A stretch of DNA of 64,000 nucleotides, from the NCBI GenBank assembly GCA_029237695.1, contig CM055277.1:42690242-42754241 (forward strand). Direction: 5' to 3'. Below, one piece after another: positions 39,481 through 51,672 of this stretch (positions are counted from its first letter, which is position 1; each line of letters opens with the position of its first letter). This DNA is from Conchocele bisecta. Taxonomy: Eukaryota > Mollusca > Bivalvia > Lucinida > Thyasiridae. The notes beneath the pieces are model-generated. The model was given only the letters and a program-made list of their open reading frames with translations, was not told the DNA's origin and searched no databases. A program made the translations under genes and the position numbers.

Positions 39481-40198
39481 TTTATTTTAAATAAATAACC
39501 AGCCGTCTAATAGATCTGTGTATAATCGAGAGTATATCGTTAATTGTCATGTTGTCTCCGACAGTGAGGTGTTGCGGCACACATCAAAACAACACGTCAA
39601 TTTCAAAACATTGCCTAAGGGTCACAGCTGTGTGGTGTCATCAGATCAACACCTCGTCACACACAACTACGCATTATCGATTTTTTCCCCACACAAAGCG
39701 ACGTGTATTTACAACTAGATCTGTGTAATGTGTAGCCAAAGACCATACATAAATTCGTAATTAGTCACAGATGTAGCCTTAAAATATAATCGATTTCCTT
39801 AAATTACGTCAGCATGTTGACATATTTCAGAGCAGACGTCATCGTAATTTGCCGTTATTTATTTCCAAAATTAACCATATATTCTGTAAATGGCGTTGAA
39901 AGTTGACAATAAATTAAGACCAGATCAGTACATTAAATCGCTATCGACGACAACTGACGATCCGATGAGAGAGTAATACCGTTTAAGCGTATCCAATGTT
40001 AAATATACATCGTTATTTTTTTATGACTTTCGTTTACCGAGAAATTCAAACCGTTTGCAATTATTGGGGAACATAATATCATGATTAGCACATCGTTTCA
40101 CTAAGCGGGGGCTACTCAGGAAATGGGATCACACGGTCTATTGTTTACACTGGATTAATGGCGGCCTCCATGAGGTCTCAGGTAAATCTTATTTTTCA
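39481..40198. other. Stretch without recognised gene
   Basis: Nothing supportable was seen between the short repeats and the left end of the large inverted element. Confidence 0.35.
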
Positions 40199-40235
40199 AC
40201 TAGAAAAAGTCGATGGCGCGCCATCGCAATATACC

Positions 40236-41700
40236 CACTTTCCCCAAATGCTAAGTCCGAAAGGGGGAGGTAATCCATGATGGAGGGTCGGATAAAAAAT
40301 CCGAATTCACTTTGCGCATCAGCACATCAAAACGAAGCTACGAACCAAATATCAGACGCGTAGGTATTAAGGTGAAAAAGTTTTTCGACCTACGAGGAAA
40401 AATAGTGAAATTCTAAGTCCGAAAGGGGGAAGATAATCCATGATGGAAGGTCCGATCAAAAATCGGAATTCACTTTGCGCATCATAACGAAGCTACATAT
40501 CAAATATCAGAAATGTAGGTATTAAGGTGAGAAAGTTTTTCGACTTACAATGAAAAATAGGGAAATTCTGAGTCCGAAAGGGGGAGATAATCCATGATGG
40601 AGGGTCGGATCAAAAATCCGAATTCACTATGCGCATCCGCACATCATAACGAAGCTATATACCAAATATCAGGCGCGTAGGTATGAAGATGAAAAAGTTT
40701 TTCGAGTTACGAGGAAAAAAAAATGGGAAATTGTGAGTCCGAAAGGGGGAGATAATCCATGATGGAGGGTCGGAATCAAAAATCCGAAATCACTTAGCGG
40801 CATCTGCACATGATAACGAAGCTACATACCAAATATCAGGCGCAGTAGGTTTATGAAGGTGAAAAAGTTTTTCGAGTACGAGGAAAAAAATGGGAAATTT
40901 CTGAGTCCGAAAGGGGGAGATAATCCATGAATGGGAGGGTCGATCAAAAATTCCGAATTCACTTTGCGCTCTGCACAATGATAACGAAGCTACATCCAAA
41001 TATGAGGCGCGTAGGTATGAAGGTGAAAAAGTTTTCGAGTTACGAGGAAAAAAATGGGAAATTCTGAGTCCGAAAGGGGGAGATAATCCATATGGAGGGT
41101 CGGATGAAAAATCCGAATTCACTTTGCGCATCTGCACATGATAACGAAGCTTACTTACCAATAAGAGGCGCTTATGAATAAGGTAAAAAGTTTTTCGAGT
41201 TACGAGGAAAAAATGGAAATTAGCTGAGTCCGAAAGGGGTAGAAAAATCCATGATGGGAGGGTCCGGTATGAAAAAATCCGAATTCAACTTTTTGCGCAT
41301 CTGCACAAAGATTAACGAAGCTACATAGCAAATATGAGGCGAGTATGTATGAAGGTGAAAAAGTTTTATCGTGTTTACAGGAAAACATGGGAAATTCTGA
41401 TCCCGAAAGGGGAGATAATCCATTATGGAGGGTCGGATCAAAAATCCAAATTCACATAGGCGCATCTGCAGCAATATAACGGAAGCTACATAGCAAAATA
41501 GAGGCTCGTAGGTATGAGGTGAAAAAAGTATTTTCGAGTTACGAGGACAAAATGGAAATTCCTGGATTCCGAAAGGTGGGAGATAATCCATGATGAGGGT
41601 CGGATCAAAATCCAAATTCACTTATCGCATCTGCACATGATAACGAAGTCTACATACCAAATATCAGGCCGTATTATGAAGGTGAAAAAGTTTTCGTGAG
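40236..41700 (+). repeat. 162-bp satellite array, left (indel-rich)
   Basis: About nine units with GGGGGAGATAATCCATGATGG, CATCTGCACATGATAACGAA and GGTGAAAAAGTTTTTCGAG. The first units are clean. From about 40790 to 41700 almost every unit carries several single-base insertions or deletions, unlike the sister array at 44395-45665. Confidence 0.85.
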
Positions 41701-41761
41701 TTACAAGAAACGTGACGGACGTACGGACGGACGGACGGACGTACCCACGAAATGAGGGTTA

Positions 41762-42261
41762 NNNNNNNNNNNNNNNNNNNNNNNNNNNNNNNNNNNNNNN
41801 NNNNNNNNNNNNNNNNNNNNNNNNNNNNNNNNNNNNNNNNNNNNNNNNNNNNNNNNNNNNNNNNNNNNNNNNNNNNNNNNNNNNNNNNNNNNNNNNNNNN
41901 NNNNNNNNNNNNNNNNNNNNNNNNNNNNNNNNNNNNNNNNNNNNNNNNNNNNNNNNNNNNNNNNNNNNNNNNNNNNNNNNNNNNNNNNNNNNNNNNNNNN
42001 NNNNNNNNNNNNNNNNNNNNNNNNNNNNNNNNNNNNNNNNNNNNNNNNNNNNNNNNNNNNNNNNNNNNNNNNNNNNNNNNNNNNNNNNNNNNNNNNNNNN
42101 NNNNNNNNNNNNNNNNNNNNNNNNNNNNNNNNNNNNNNNNNNNNNNNNNNNNNNNNNNNNNNNNNNNNNNNNNNNNNNNNNNNNNNNNNNNNNNNNNNNN
42201 NNNNNNNNNNNNNNNNNNNNNNNNNNNNNNNNNNNNNNNNNNNNNNNNNNNNNNNNNNNNN
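41762..42261. other. Assembly gap (500 N)
   Basis: Exactly 500 N, a conventional gap size. Any ORFs spanning it are meaningless. Confidence 1.
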
Positions 42262-42529
42262 AATGGCATGTATACAGAGGCAATACATTTGTACACTGAC
42301 GTATGCAGTCCGATTTCTGAAAATAGACGTTCAACAGTGAAAAATATAGTAAGATGAAACACATACTCACCTTTGCGGACGAATTGAAAGCCCCTCGACC
42401 ATCACGGAAGTCGCCTCACGACATGTTTTCATATATCACAATTAGGTGATAGACGAGGGGTTTAGTAGCCGTGAAGTAAGAATAATAAGAATTACATGTG
42501 ACAAGAAACTAAAAAATAAAATACAAAAA

Positions 42530-42643
42530 AAATATTTTTTTATGTATCGTTTGTGTATCGATACAGTCTGAACGTATCGATGTATCGTATCGTGACTGAA
42601 ATATATCGATATATCGATGTATCGATGTATCGTTACACCCCTA
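42530..42643. mobile_element. hAT element right end (fragment)
   Basis: Repeated ATCGATAC and CGATGTATCG phrases end in GTATCGTTACACCCCTA, identical to the right terminus of the element at 31458-32254. The left end is not found nearby. Confidence 0.65.
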
Positions 42644-43264
42644 CCTAGCACGTGGTCTTACTAAAACCTGTTTGTCAAGTTATTTCGCGTGGCTTCTGTT
42701 CTTAATCGTGTTAGTAAATGTTACAATAGTTCAATATGATAACATAAACTAACTAACTTACCTGAAATATGCAATAATCGCTAGTTTTATAATGCCGAGT
42801 CTGCTAGACGCTTTCATTATTTTGTGAAGAGCGGAACAGGGGATGTAACTCTACTCGCGTACACACGCGAGTATCGAATGGCGGATTGTGGATGCATTTC
42901 GAATTCAGATACCCTCTGCAGAAACGACGAAATATGGCGATTAATCATCCGATAAGTACTTTTATTTAATTTAATTATCTTTCAAACTGGACAGACCTAC
43001 TTTACGTGCCAATAATCGGACCGTACATGTGATGTTTCGTGAATAATCGACCATTGTAAAATATGAAATGGGAAACTACGAATGCTTTCCAAGGCGTAGT
43101 GCAGGACCAAATAACTCAGCCAGATTAACACATTATTTGGGACATGTTAGCAGGACTACACTAACCATTTACAACCAAACTACTGATTTGGTTGTCACTG
43201 TTACAACTAATCACTCTCGTAATTATATTTCTGCCCATCATACATTTGTTTAGATAAAAAATAT

Positions 43265-43345
43265 ACCCTATACAAAATATATGGGGCCGAGGTGTCGTGG
43301 GGCCGAGGTGTCTGGGGCCGAGATGTCGTGGTGCCGAGACACTAA
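43265..43345 (+). repeat. GGGGCCGAGGTGTCGTG short tandem repeat
   Basis: Four diverged units of about 16-19 bases. Confidence 0.7.
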
Positions 43346-43516
43346 ACAGCTGCAGCAATCTGCTTTATCAAAATATTTATGAGGAAAGTGAAGTGCGGGC
43401 GGTACTGTACCCAAGTGCGGGTGTGAGTTTCATTGACAGCTGTGCGTGTGCGATTCTCTTCAATACCAAGATAAATTCTTACTAGCCATACAGGGCTGGT
43501 AAAGTATAAAACTCAC

Positions 43517-43574
43517 CAACTCTTCCTCCACGAGAACTTCCGTTCCTCTTGTTCGTGTTGGTTTCTTCCTCCAT
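43517..43574 (-). CDS. Possible first exon (MEEETNTNKRNG)
   Basis: ATG at 43572-43574 is followed by 19 codons encoding MEEETNTNKRNGSSRGGRV, then a consensus donor GTTG|GTGAGT in phase 1. It could start the recombinase-like copy whose 3' exons are at 36865-37601, but no intermediate exon is convincing. A possible exon with donor GCAAAG|GTGAGT near 42373-42420 is the best candidate. Confidence 0.35.
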
Positions 43575-43904
43575 CTTCCGTGTTTGGCGCCAAAATAAGA
43601 GCACCATCCGGTATAATAATTTGACTGCGCATGCGCGATCGGAACACTTATCACGTTTTTCCACCTCTGATATAGGGGAGGAAACTCTTACATTCAAACT
43701 ATGGAGGTCCGTATATTCGCCCATAGAACGGAACACATTCAGTCCAAAAATTATGTGACACGTCTGTAGGAATTCTATGAAGTCACTTACACCCATTTTT
43801 GACGATAAATTTTTTTTTTAATGTGACAGTCACATAAACCGGAATGGTCACATAGTCTATATATTCTGCCTACAAATGGTCACATAACCCTCATTTCGCG
43901 AACA

Positions 43905-44015
43905 CGGACGTACGGACGGACGGACGGACGGACGGACGGACGGACGGACGGACGGACGGACAGACACCCGTGACGAAAACAATATACCCGTTTTTTTTTA
44001 CAAAAAAAGTGGGTA
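43905..44015 (+). repeat. (GGAC)n microsatellite with TATACCC end
   Basis: About twelve GGAC units (43910-43960) are followed by AACAATATACCCGTTTTTTT. The same end occurs inverted at 44276-44315 beside a (GTCC)n tract. It marks the terminus of a core-repeat element. Confidence 0.75.
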
Positions 44016-44394
44016 TAATAATACGACTGTGGTTTCTTCCTTTTAGTGATAACCATGTGACAGAAATCCGTACGCGGACGAATAAAAAAATTATTTTGTT
44101 ATAAATATCACATACAGCGAAACAGCGGTAGCATCTACTGTTTTAATAATATGCATACATATTGTAATTAATGTTTAATAGTGATATACTTATGAATAAT
44201 ATACGATACTATGGTTTATACTCCAGCACTATGTTTTTAGGCTGTGTGATTTGCCTCAATATAAACTGGATTAATTATACCCACTTTTTTGTAAAAAAAA
44301 ACGGGTATATTGTTTTCGTCATGGGTGTCCGTCCGTCCGTCCGTCCGTCCGTCCGTACGTCCGTACGTCGTAACGTACCGTCCGTCACGTTTCT

Positions 44395-45665
44395 TGTAAC
44401 TCGAAAAACTTTTTCACCTTCATACCTACGCGCCTGATATTTGGTATGTAGCTTCGTTATCATGTGCAGATGCGCAAAGTGAATTTGGATTTTTGATCCG
44501 ACCCTCCATCATGGATTATCTCCCCCTTTCGGACTCAGAATTTCCCATTTTTTCCTCGTAACTCGAAAAACTTTTTCACCTTCATACCTACGCGCCTGAT
44601 ATTTGGTATGTAGCTTCGTTATCATGTGCAGATGCGCAAAGTGAATTTGGATTTTTGATCCGACCCTCCATCATGGATTATCTCCCCCTTTCGGACTCAG
44701 AATTTCCCATTTTTTCCTCGTAACTCGAAAAACTTTTTCACCTTCATACCTACGCGCCTGATATTTGGTATGTAGCTTCGTTATCATGTTCAGATGCGCA
44801 AAGTGAATTTGGATTTTTCATCCGACCCTCCATCATGGATTATCTCCCCCTTTCGGACTCAGAATTTCCCATTTTTTCCTCGTAACTCGAAAAACTTTTT
44901 CACCTTCATACCTACGCGCCTGATATTTGGTATGTAGCTTCGTTATCATGTGCAGATGCGCAAAGTGAATTTGGATTTTTCATCCGACCCTCCATCATGG
45001 ATTATCTCCCCCTTTCGGACTCACAATTTCCCATTTTTTCCTTGTAACTCGAAAAACTTTTTCACCTTCATACCTACGCGCCTGATATTTGGTATGTAGC
45101 TTCGTTATCATGTGCAGATGCGCAAAGTGAATTCGGATTTTGGATCCGACCCTCCATCATGGATTATCTCCCCCTTTCGGACTCACAATTTCCCATTTTT
45201 CCTTGTAACTCGAAAAACTTTTTCACCTTCATACCTACGCGCCTGATATTTGGTATGTAGCTTCGTTATCATGTGCAGATGCGCAAAGTGAATTCGGATT
45301 TTTGGATCCGACCCTCCATCATGGATTATCTCCCCCTTTCGGACTCAGAATTTCCCTATTTTTCATTGTAAGTCGAAAAACTTTCTCACCTTAATACCTA
45401 CATTTCTGATATTTCATATGTAGCTTCGTTATGATGTGCAAAGTGAATTCCGATTTTTGATCGGACCTTCCATCATGGATTATCTCCCCCTTTCGGACTT
45501 AGAATTTCACTATTTTTCCTCGTAGGTCGAAAAACTTTTTCACCTTAATACCTACGCGTCTGATATTTGGTTCGTAGCTTCGTTTTGATGTGCTGATGCG
45601 TAAAGTGAATTCGGATTTTTTATCCGACCCTCCATCATGGATTACCTCCCCCTTTCGGACTTAGC
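44395..45665 (-). repeat. 162-bp satellite array, right (clean)
   Basis: About eight units with starts spaced exactly 162 bases at 44400, 44562 and 44724, in inverse orientation to the left array. Units are nearly identical over the first six and diverge towards the outer end, mirroring the left array's outer units. Confidence 0.9.
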
Positions 45666-45905
45666 ATTTGGGGAAAGTGGGTATATTGCGATGGCGCGCT
45701 ATCGACTTTTTCTAGTTAATACTTATATTCATGCGCTTCATGACAACATCATTACATTTAAAATATACAAATATTACTTAAAGAGGTACCGATATGATAC
45801 ATTTTAATAACATAAATATTGAAAATACACATTACAATCGCTTACAACATAAGTTATTGATTGAAAATAGTCACTGCATCGTGACCTATTTGACCGCATT
45901 ACCTA

Positions 45906-46532
45906 TTGCGCGGCAATCTCATCAAACCCCCTGTTTACATAGGTAACCGGGGTTTTGGTGAGGTAGGCTCGCTAATACAATGTTTGCGTAATGAATCCCT
46001 CACTGTGATTACAACAATTGATGGCATATCACATCTTAATAATTTTAAGATCACTGATACCGATGTTCTACTCTCTGACGGTCATGCAATACTAGACATA
46101 AATTTGCACTTTAAGAACCCGCTAAATGATAGAAATCTTAGCACATCCTCAAAGAAATATGAAAATAAAGCACGACCTTCGAGGTGGAAACAGGACAAAC
46201 AAAATGAGTTTGTTTCAAATATTACACAAGTAGAAGTTAATGATATTCACTGTAAGCTTGATCAACTTGCCAAAAACTCACAAACAACAAAAGCTGATAT
46301 TAATTCAATAACGTTAGAAATTGGACAATTACTCACAAATTCTGCCAAATTAACCTTCGGTCATAAGCATAGCAAATACTCAACAAACAATAAAATGTGG
46401 TTTGGGCCAGAGTGTCTAAGGGCACGAAATAAATATCATAAAATGAAGACTAAGCAAAGAGAGGACCCATCCAACAAAAACAGACAACACTTAAGACATG
46501 CCAGTAAAATTTACAAGAAAACAATGAAGTAA
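45906..46532 (+). pseudogene. LINE ORF2 fragment: endonuclease end and linker
   Basis: 208 codons. The first ~80 resemble the C-terminus of an APE-type endonuclease (SDGHAILDINLHF in place of the usual SDH motif). The rest is a charged linker (KMWFGPECLRARNKYHKMK) common before the reverse transcriptase of these elements. It ends at a stop near 46530. Confidence 0.65.
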
Positions 46533-46924
46533 GTATGTTAATAGAACTAAAAGAGAAGCACAAAGAAAGTTAAGGACATTGAAACAGAAACAACCAAAGG
46601 AATTTTGGAAAATTTTAAATAGTTTAGAGCAAAATAAAGCTGATGACAAAGTAACTCTTGATTTGTTGTACGAATATTTAAAAAAATACCAACTCTAACC
46701 AGGCAAATAATCAAGAAAATGAAGCAAATTATGAAGTAAATTTCCAACTAAATGACGATGATGAAATTTTAAACACACCCATCACATCTGAAGAAATGCA
46801 TACAAAAACTGAGTAACAACAAAAGTCCATCTAATGATTATATTATTAATGAATACATTAAAAATACATCACATATATTTCTTCAAATTTATACATCCCT
46901 CTTGACATGGGAATTATTCTTGGC

Positions 46925-47920
46925 TCGAAGGTGTCCTACGACCTATATTTAAAGGAAAGGGTGACCCATCAAAGCCAGAAACCTATAAACCAATTACTCT
47001 TGTTAGTTGTTTTGGAAAATTATTTACTTCAATTTTAAACAGCAGATTAGATAACTTTTTCGAAAACGAAATGATAATAAATGAAAATCAGGCAGGCTTT
47101 AGAAAAGGATATTCGACAACTGATCACATTTATGTACTACATTCACTAATAGAGATTCTAAAGGCACAAAAGAAAAAACTGTTTTGTTGTTTTATTGACT
47201 TTAGTAAAGCTTTTGATTCAGTGTGGCGAGTTGGACTTTGGCAAAAGTTAGTTAACTGGCAAACTGTTCAGAGTAATATATAACATGTACCAAAATATTA
47301 AGTCATGTGTCACTGTAAATAATCAACAGTCAGCATATTTCAGTAGCAATATTGGATTGCGACAAGGTGAAAATCTATCCCCGTTACTTTTTTCTCTATA
47401 CCTAAATGATTTGGAAGCATTTCTTGAGAGTAGTACATGTCAAGGAATTGAACTGCAGCTGAATACGCCAGAATTTTATTTTCACATGAAATTATTAATT
47501 TTACTGTATGCAGACGACACTGTTGTTTTGGCCGAAAATGAACATGATCTACAGAAAAACCTAGATTACTTTTACCTATATTGCCAAAACTGGAAACTAA
47601 ATGTGAATTTCTCTAAAACGAAAATCTTAATATTTGGAGCCAGGAATATTAGCAAGTGTAATTTTTTGTTGGGAGGAAACAAAATTGAAATCCCAGATGA
47701 GTATAAATACTTAGGCATTTACTTTTCCAAATCGCGAACGTTTTATAAGGCAAGAAAACATGTAGTAGAACAAGCAAGGAAAGCAATGCATCTCCTTTGC
47801 CTATCGATTTACAACTCCAAATTTTTGACCACACGATACTCCCTATTCTTCTCTATGGCAGTGAAATTTGGGGTTTTGAAAACATCCAAGCAATTGAAAA
47901 AGTGCAAAACGATTTCCTAA
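46925..47920 (+). pseudogene. LINE reverse transcriptase, broken
   Basis: The open pieces are 47071-47283 and 47285-47920, one frame apart, with a third piece upstream (KPETYKPITLVSCFGKLF). Together they cover the fingers and palm: GFRKGYST, FIDFSKAFDSV, RQGENLSPLLF, YADD and WKLNVNFSKTKIL. The catalytic YADD is intact, but the frame breaks at about 47283, where QSNI is followed by a stop. Confidence 0.8.
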
Positions 47921-48595
47921 GAGCTATTACAAAACTGAGGAAAAGTACACCAATTTATATGCTATATGCAGAATTAGGTAGATTCCCAATTGAAATAAAT
48001 GTTAAAGTACGCATGATCGGGTACTGGATCTCTTTAAGAATGGGAAAACAAACAAAATTGAGCAATCTAACATATGCCGTTATGGCAAACAACTACCCTA
48101 ACTCCAAATGGATCAGATATATAAAAGGTATATTAGAAACATTAAAAGATCAGTACATTCAAAAATGGTCAGGTTCAATGCAGTTATCAACCAAAGGGAA
48201 AATGTATCAACTTTTCAAAGAAACAATTGAACTAGAATCATATTTAATAAATTTAACCGACACAAAATATATTCCGAACAAGCAACCACAGATTGCCCAT
48301 TGAAACTGGAAGATGGAACGGCATAGAAGTATCTGAAAGGAAATGTTTAATATGTAACTTAAATACAATAGGTGATGAATTTCATTATCTCCTGGAATGT
48401 CCATACTTTAGTAATGAGCGTGAATTATACATCCATAGGAAATACTACGGTCATCCAAATATACCCCAATTTCAGCAACTGATGCAATCAAAAAGTAGAA
48501 TAGTATTGTCTAAACTATGTATTTTTGTTAAACTTATAATTGACAAATTTAAAACATTGATCAGCGTTTTAATTATATACACAGCATCATTTTAG
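47797..48595 (+). pseudogene. LINE thumb and C-terminal Cys/His region, broken
   Basis: One frame (47797-48303) encodes FDHTILPILLYGSEIWGFEN and ALIEKVQ-like thumb sequence; the next (48293-48595) encodes CLICNLNTIGDEFHYLLECP. The pair overlaps, so a single-base shift near 48295 separates them. Confidence 0.7.
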
Positions 48596-48794
48596 GGAGT
48601 AAATAAAATAAACAACAAGTGGTCCGCAAACAGTATTTATAGGTATTTATGCTGTATCCTCCCTGCCACAACTGCTACATCAGATTATCTTACCATCCAT
48701 ACATTGTACATTACCTTGTCTATATTAATGAAGCAGCATGTTCTCATATGCCACTTGCATGTGGCCAGAGGTGACTTTGCTTTTAATAAATGAT

Positions 48795-48826
<32 letters not shown>

Positions 48827-48952
48827 CAACCTGGGCCCTGTTTCACAAAACATCGTACGACTATGAAGTTCGCAAGAGCATTTATACACGTGTAGTTTAA
48901 TAATGGTGGGTATATCTGCTAGTTACTTGTTGAAAGAAATTGATTTGGATTT

Positions 48953-49345
48953 GGAAAGGGTTTAACGTCCGTTCAACATCTAAGGTCATTTACAGACAGG
49001 TCAACGGGGTCGAATCCCGTATTCTACCTGTACTAGGGAGGAAATCCCCAAAATCAGAACTCAACATTTACAATGAAATAATACATATTCAGCCCTGAAA
49101 TTAGAATAACCAAGATCTGGTGCCAGGTCCGTACCACACCAGAATCACTAAGCCCATCCCATAAAAATAATAGGATTAACAGAAAATCCCATTACTCTTA
49201 TAAGGGGTATAACCTGATTGAACTCTCACATACAAGAAAGCCAAAAATAAAAATGTATATGAGGGCAAAACCTGGTAAACTGGAAATCCGGAAAGGATGA
49301 ATCCACCGTTAATTTTACCCATCACGGCTCCCGACCAACCACCCA
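48953..49345 (+). repeat. Dispersed repeat family R1 (copy)
   Basis: Begins GGGTTTAACGTCCGTTCAAC, continues CTGGTGCCAGGTCCGTACC, and ends CGGCTCCCGACCAACCACCC. It is diverged from the 16073 copy but collinear. A fragment (GATTTGGAAAGGGTTTAACG) also recurs at about 50003. Confidence 0.7.
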
Positions 49346-49506
49346 CTGAAAGAAATTGAGAATTATACATTTATTTAAAATGTTGAATGTGCACTTACGA
49401 ACTTAGTCGTACGAAGTTTAGTGAAACGAGGCTCAGGGCTAGAAAATATATATTTTTTTAAATCTGTCAACACATGGATCATCAATATATCCCCTTTTTC
49501 CATTTA

Positions 49507-49608
49507 TCATGCAATGTCGATCATTTTCCCCGTTCGCCTCGCCCAGGACATCTTCTCTCGCCAGTAAGTGTTGAAGTCCGACGTCGTGAGCTTCAGCTGC
49601 TGTTCAGA
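49507..49608 (-). CDS. Terminal exon, YWREKMSWARRTGK
   Basis: The acceptor TTTCAGTATAG precedes TCT GAA CAG. There are 33 codons to TGA (49507-49509): SEQQLKLTTSDFNTYWREKM and SWARRTGKMIDIA. It looks like the helical end of a DNA-binding domain. The exon is phase 0, whereas the preceding exon ends in phase 1, so an intervening exon or a one-base error is needed. Confidence 0.45.
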   Translation of the reverse strand, partial: SEQQLKLTTSDFNTYWREKMSWARRTGKMIDIA

Positions 49609-50063
49609 CTATACTGAAAACGAAAGAATATGGTTTGATCAACATTCTGGTGACACTATGCTATATTATGGCTATTGTGCTACCAACTAAAGACATTGTA
49701 TGTAGTATGTAAATATATAATAATATATATATGCATATATAGTGTAAAAAGCTCTTCTTTACTGTGACTATTTTGACAGTCTGTGGCATTGATGAACAGA
49801 AAGAAACCCTGGATGTGATGAAGTTGTCAGGTAGTTGTGTTCAGTGATTTGCAACGATCGCTTGACTTTGTCTAGTTTGTTTCAGTTTACCCATTTCGTA
49901 CTGCTTGTCAAAGGATATGTTAATTGTAAAGCAACATTCAAGCTAATGATCTTAATGCTATATGATGTTGGTAGATCATCACCTGCAGATATGGTAAGAT
50001 TTGGATTTGGAAAGGGTTTAACGTCCGTTCAAGATATGGTAAGAGTTCATTGTGTTGACTTAC

Positions 50064-50325
50064 ATTTAAGGCTTTCGTAGATGGGCATCCCTTGAAAATG
50101 TTTGTTACCACCACCCACGCTCAGGTCCTCAATGGAATAAAACCCGCTTGTGAGGCGCTTGATTATGGCTCGCTCAATGCCAGTAGCTTCTGTTTTCTTC
50201 CTTTTCTTTGTTTTGCCCACAGATGCCAAAGCAGTGTGAAGCCATACAGACTTCACAGCTGCTGTGGCACCTGCGGCCAGTCGATGATACCCTTTAGGTA
50301 CATCAGCATTCTCATCAAGGATCAC
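50064..50325 (-). CDS. Basic-domain exon of Gln-rich gene 2
   Basis: The acceptor CTTGCTGGCAG precedes GTG ATC CTT and the donor is the consensus TAAAT|GTAAGT. There are 87 codons: DENADVPKGYHRLAAGATAA, a Lys-rich stretch (GKTKKRKKTEATG) and IEDLSVGGGNKHFQGMPIYE. The pattern F-x-I-EDL..GG..resembles the EEL..SG..TG core of the BEN-like exon at 28633-28803, but weakly. Confidence 0.5.
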
Positions 50326-50665
50326 CTGCCAGCAAGAGAAGTGGACTATGTTGACGTAAAAATTGAGGTAAACCAGATGTGCACCAAATTCGATGGTAAA
50401 CCAAAGCGGGACGGACAGAATGGACGGATAAGGGTATAATCATAAATGCCCTCTCCACTATGGTGGGGCATAAAATATAAAGTGTTTGAACGGCCGGATG
50501 CACGCCAAAGTGTCAACTCTATCTCACACTGTTGTGTGGAGCTATTTTAGAGTCGGTCAGTGATCAAAGAAAACAAAAATAATTTTAAGGATTATCTCCG
50601 GTGTGATTGGATTTATGTTATCTGCTGTACTAGAAACAACTGAAGTAGACTTTAGTTATACTCAC

Positions 50666-50760
50666 ATATTCGGCTTCTGCTCGTTTCACACTTGATGTAT
50701 CGGGCTTGTTTGGTGTACTTGTAGCGGCTGTAGTAGAGTTCATGGAGCAGTCCATATCCC
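50666..50760 (-). CDS. Ser/Thr-rich linker exon of Gln-rich gene 2
   Basis: The acceptor CCATTGTAG precedes GG GAT ATG and the donor is the consensus AATAT|GTGAGT. It encodes DMDCSMNSTTAATSTPNKP and KRAEAEY. The phases fit the coiled-coil exon before it (ATG GGA G|) and the basic exon after it. Confidence 0.55.
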
Positions 50761-51672
50761 CTACAATGGTCATGCATAAATATATTATACTAGAGTAGCT
50801 AGGGGCTTGCATATACTCACTGCCATCGTCTTCGCTTCACTTTTAAAGGCAGTTTTGTAACGGATTTGAATGTATTTTTTTGGTCATTTGACCTTGGGCA
50901 GGGAGGAGTGCAGCACAACAAAGACCACTCAAAGACCTACGGGACCAACAAATTATTTTGAGTGATCGCATTTTCGAGCGATCGCATTCTATTTAAATTA
51001 CTGTCGAGTACCGGTTCCGTCGGATTCTGGTTTTGTTCATTAAAGTGAACTTCAATTCACTCCATCACAATTAAGTTTGTTAAAAAAGTGACCTTCTTTA
51101 AGTTGTTGATTAGTGTTCATCTGCTCTGAAATTCACAGGTAAGCTGGCGGCGCACACTTTGATCACACTTTGTCGAAAGGTGTGATAACTTGGCTAATTG
51201 GCGGCAGCCAGTCGGCACTTTCGAGTGATTGTATAACAAAATGGCTTGAAATGTATTGTGGGGACTATATTACTATTATACGAGTTATCGCATTTTTCGA
51301 GTGGTCGCATTTCGAGTCATTGCATTTAAATCATATGTATTATATAGGGAAAATGTTCGGGACCGTGACGTTATTTCGAGAGAGCCCTGGCATTTTCAGT
51401 GGTCGCATTTTGAGTGATCGCAATTTAACTGTAATTTTAATTTCCATGTGCTTCATAAAGTTATTTCACTGAATTGGTTTCCTATGTTGAAATAAAGTTT
51501 CAAAATAATATTTGTCATAAGGCTGTAACTGGAGAAATAGTCTCAAAGTGGTTTTATTACGACACATTTTATAATTGGGTTGGGAAAATATTGGCATAAT
51601 TACTTACAACTGAGTTGGAAGTTTTAGATGTGAGTTTTGAATCAGCTATTAGACAACTCTAGCAAGACATAC

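Larger units (their letters stand above)
40199..45718. mobile_element. Large inverted element with two opposed 162-bp arrays
   Basis: The left end AACTAGAAAAAGTCGATGGC and the right end GCTATCGACTTTTTCTAGTT are inverted copies extending about 55 bases (through GCGCGCCATCGCAATATACCC). Inside each end lies an array of ~162-bp units, in opposite orientation (40236-41700 and 44395-45665), each ending inward in a (GGAC)n/(GTCC)n tract. The middle has an assembly gap, a hAT end and unique sequence. This fits two 'pearl'-like core-repeat elements in inverted arrangement, or one composite element with extremely long terminal repeats. Confidence 0.6.
45850..48826 (+). mobile_element. 5'-truncated CR1/Jockey-like LINE with (GATT)n tail
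   Basis: A non-LTR retrotransposon in several frames. The end of an endonuclease (FKITDTDVLLSDGHAIL) lies at about 46050, and reverse transcriptase blocks follow from about 46960. These include INENQAGFRKGYSTTDH, FIDFSKAFDSVW, NIGLRQGENLSPLLFSLYLN and the catalytic LLYADDTVVLAE. A C-terminal HRLPIETGRWNG with CLICN..GDEFHYLLECPYF looks zinc-binding. The element ends in (GATT)n at about 48796-48825. Frameshifts and stops near 46530, 46690, 46930, 47283, 47790 and 48300 make it inactive. The clade is judged from motif style and the microsatellite tail, not by tree. Confidence 0.85.

Noticed and set aside
41664..42370. Several long ORFs on both strands
   Set aside because: They span the 500-N gap.
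42373..42420. Exon with consensus donor GCAAAG|GTGAGT
   Set aside because: The donor is excellent, but no convincing acceptor or conserved protein was found; only mentioned as a candidate for the gene starting at 43574.
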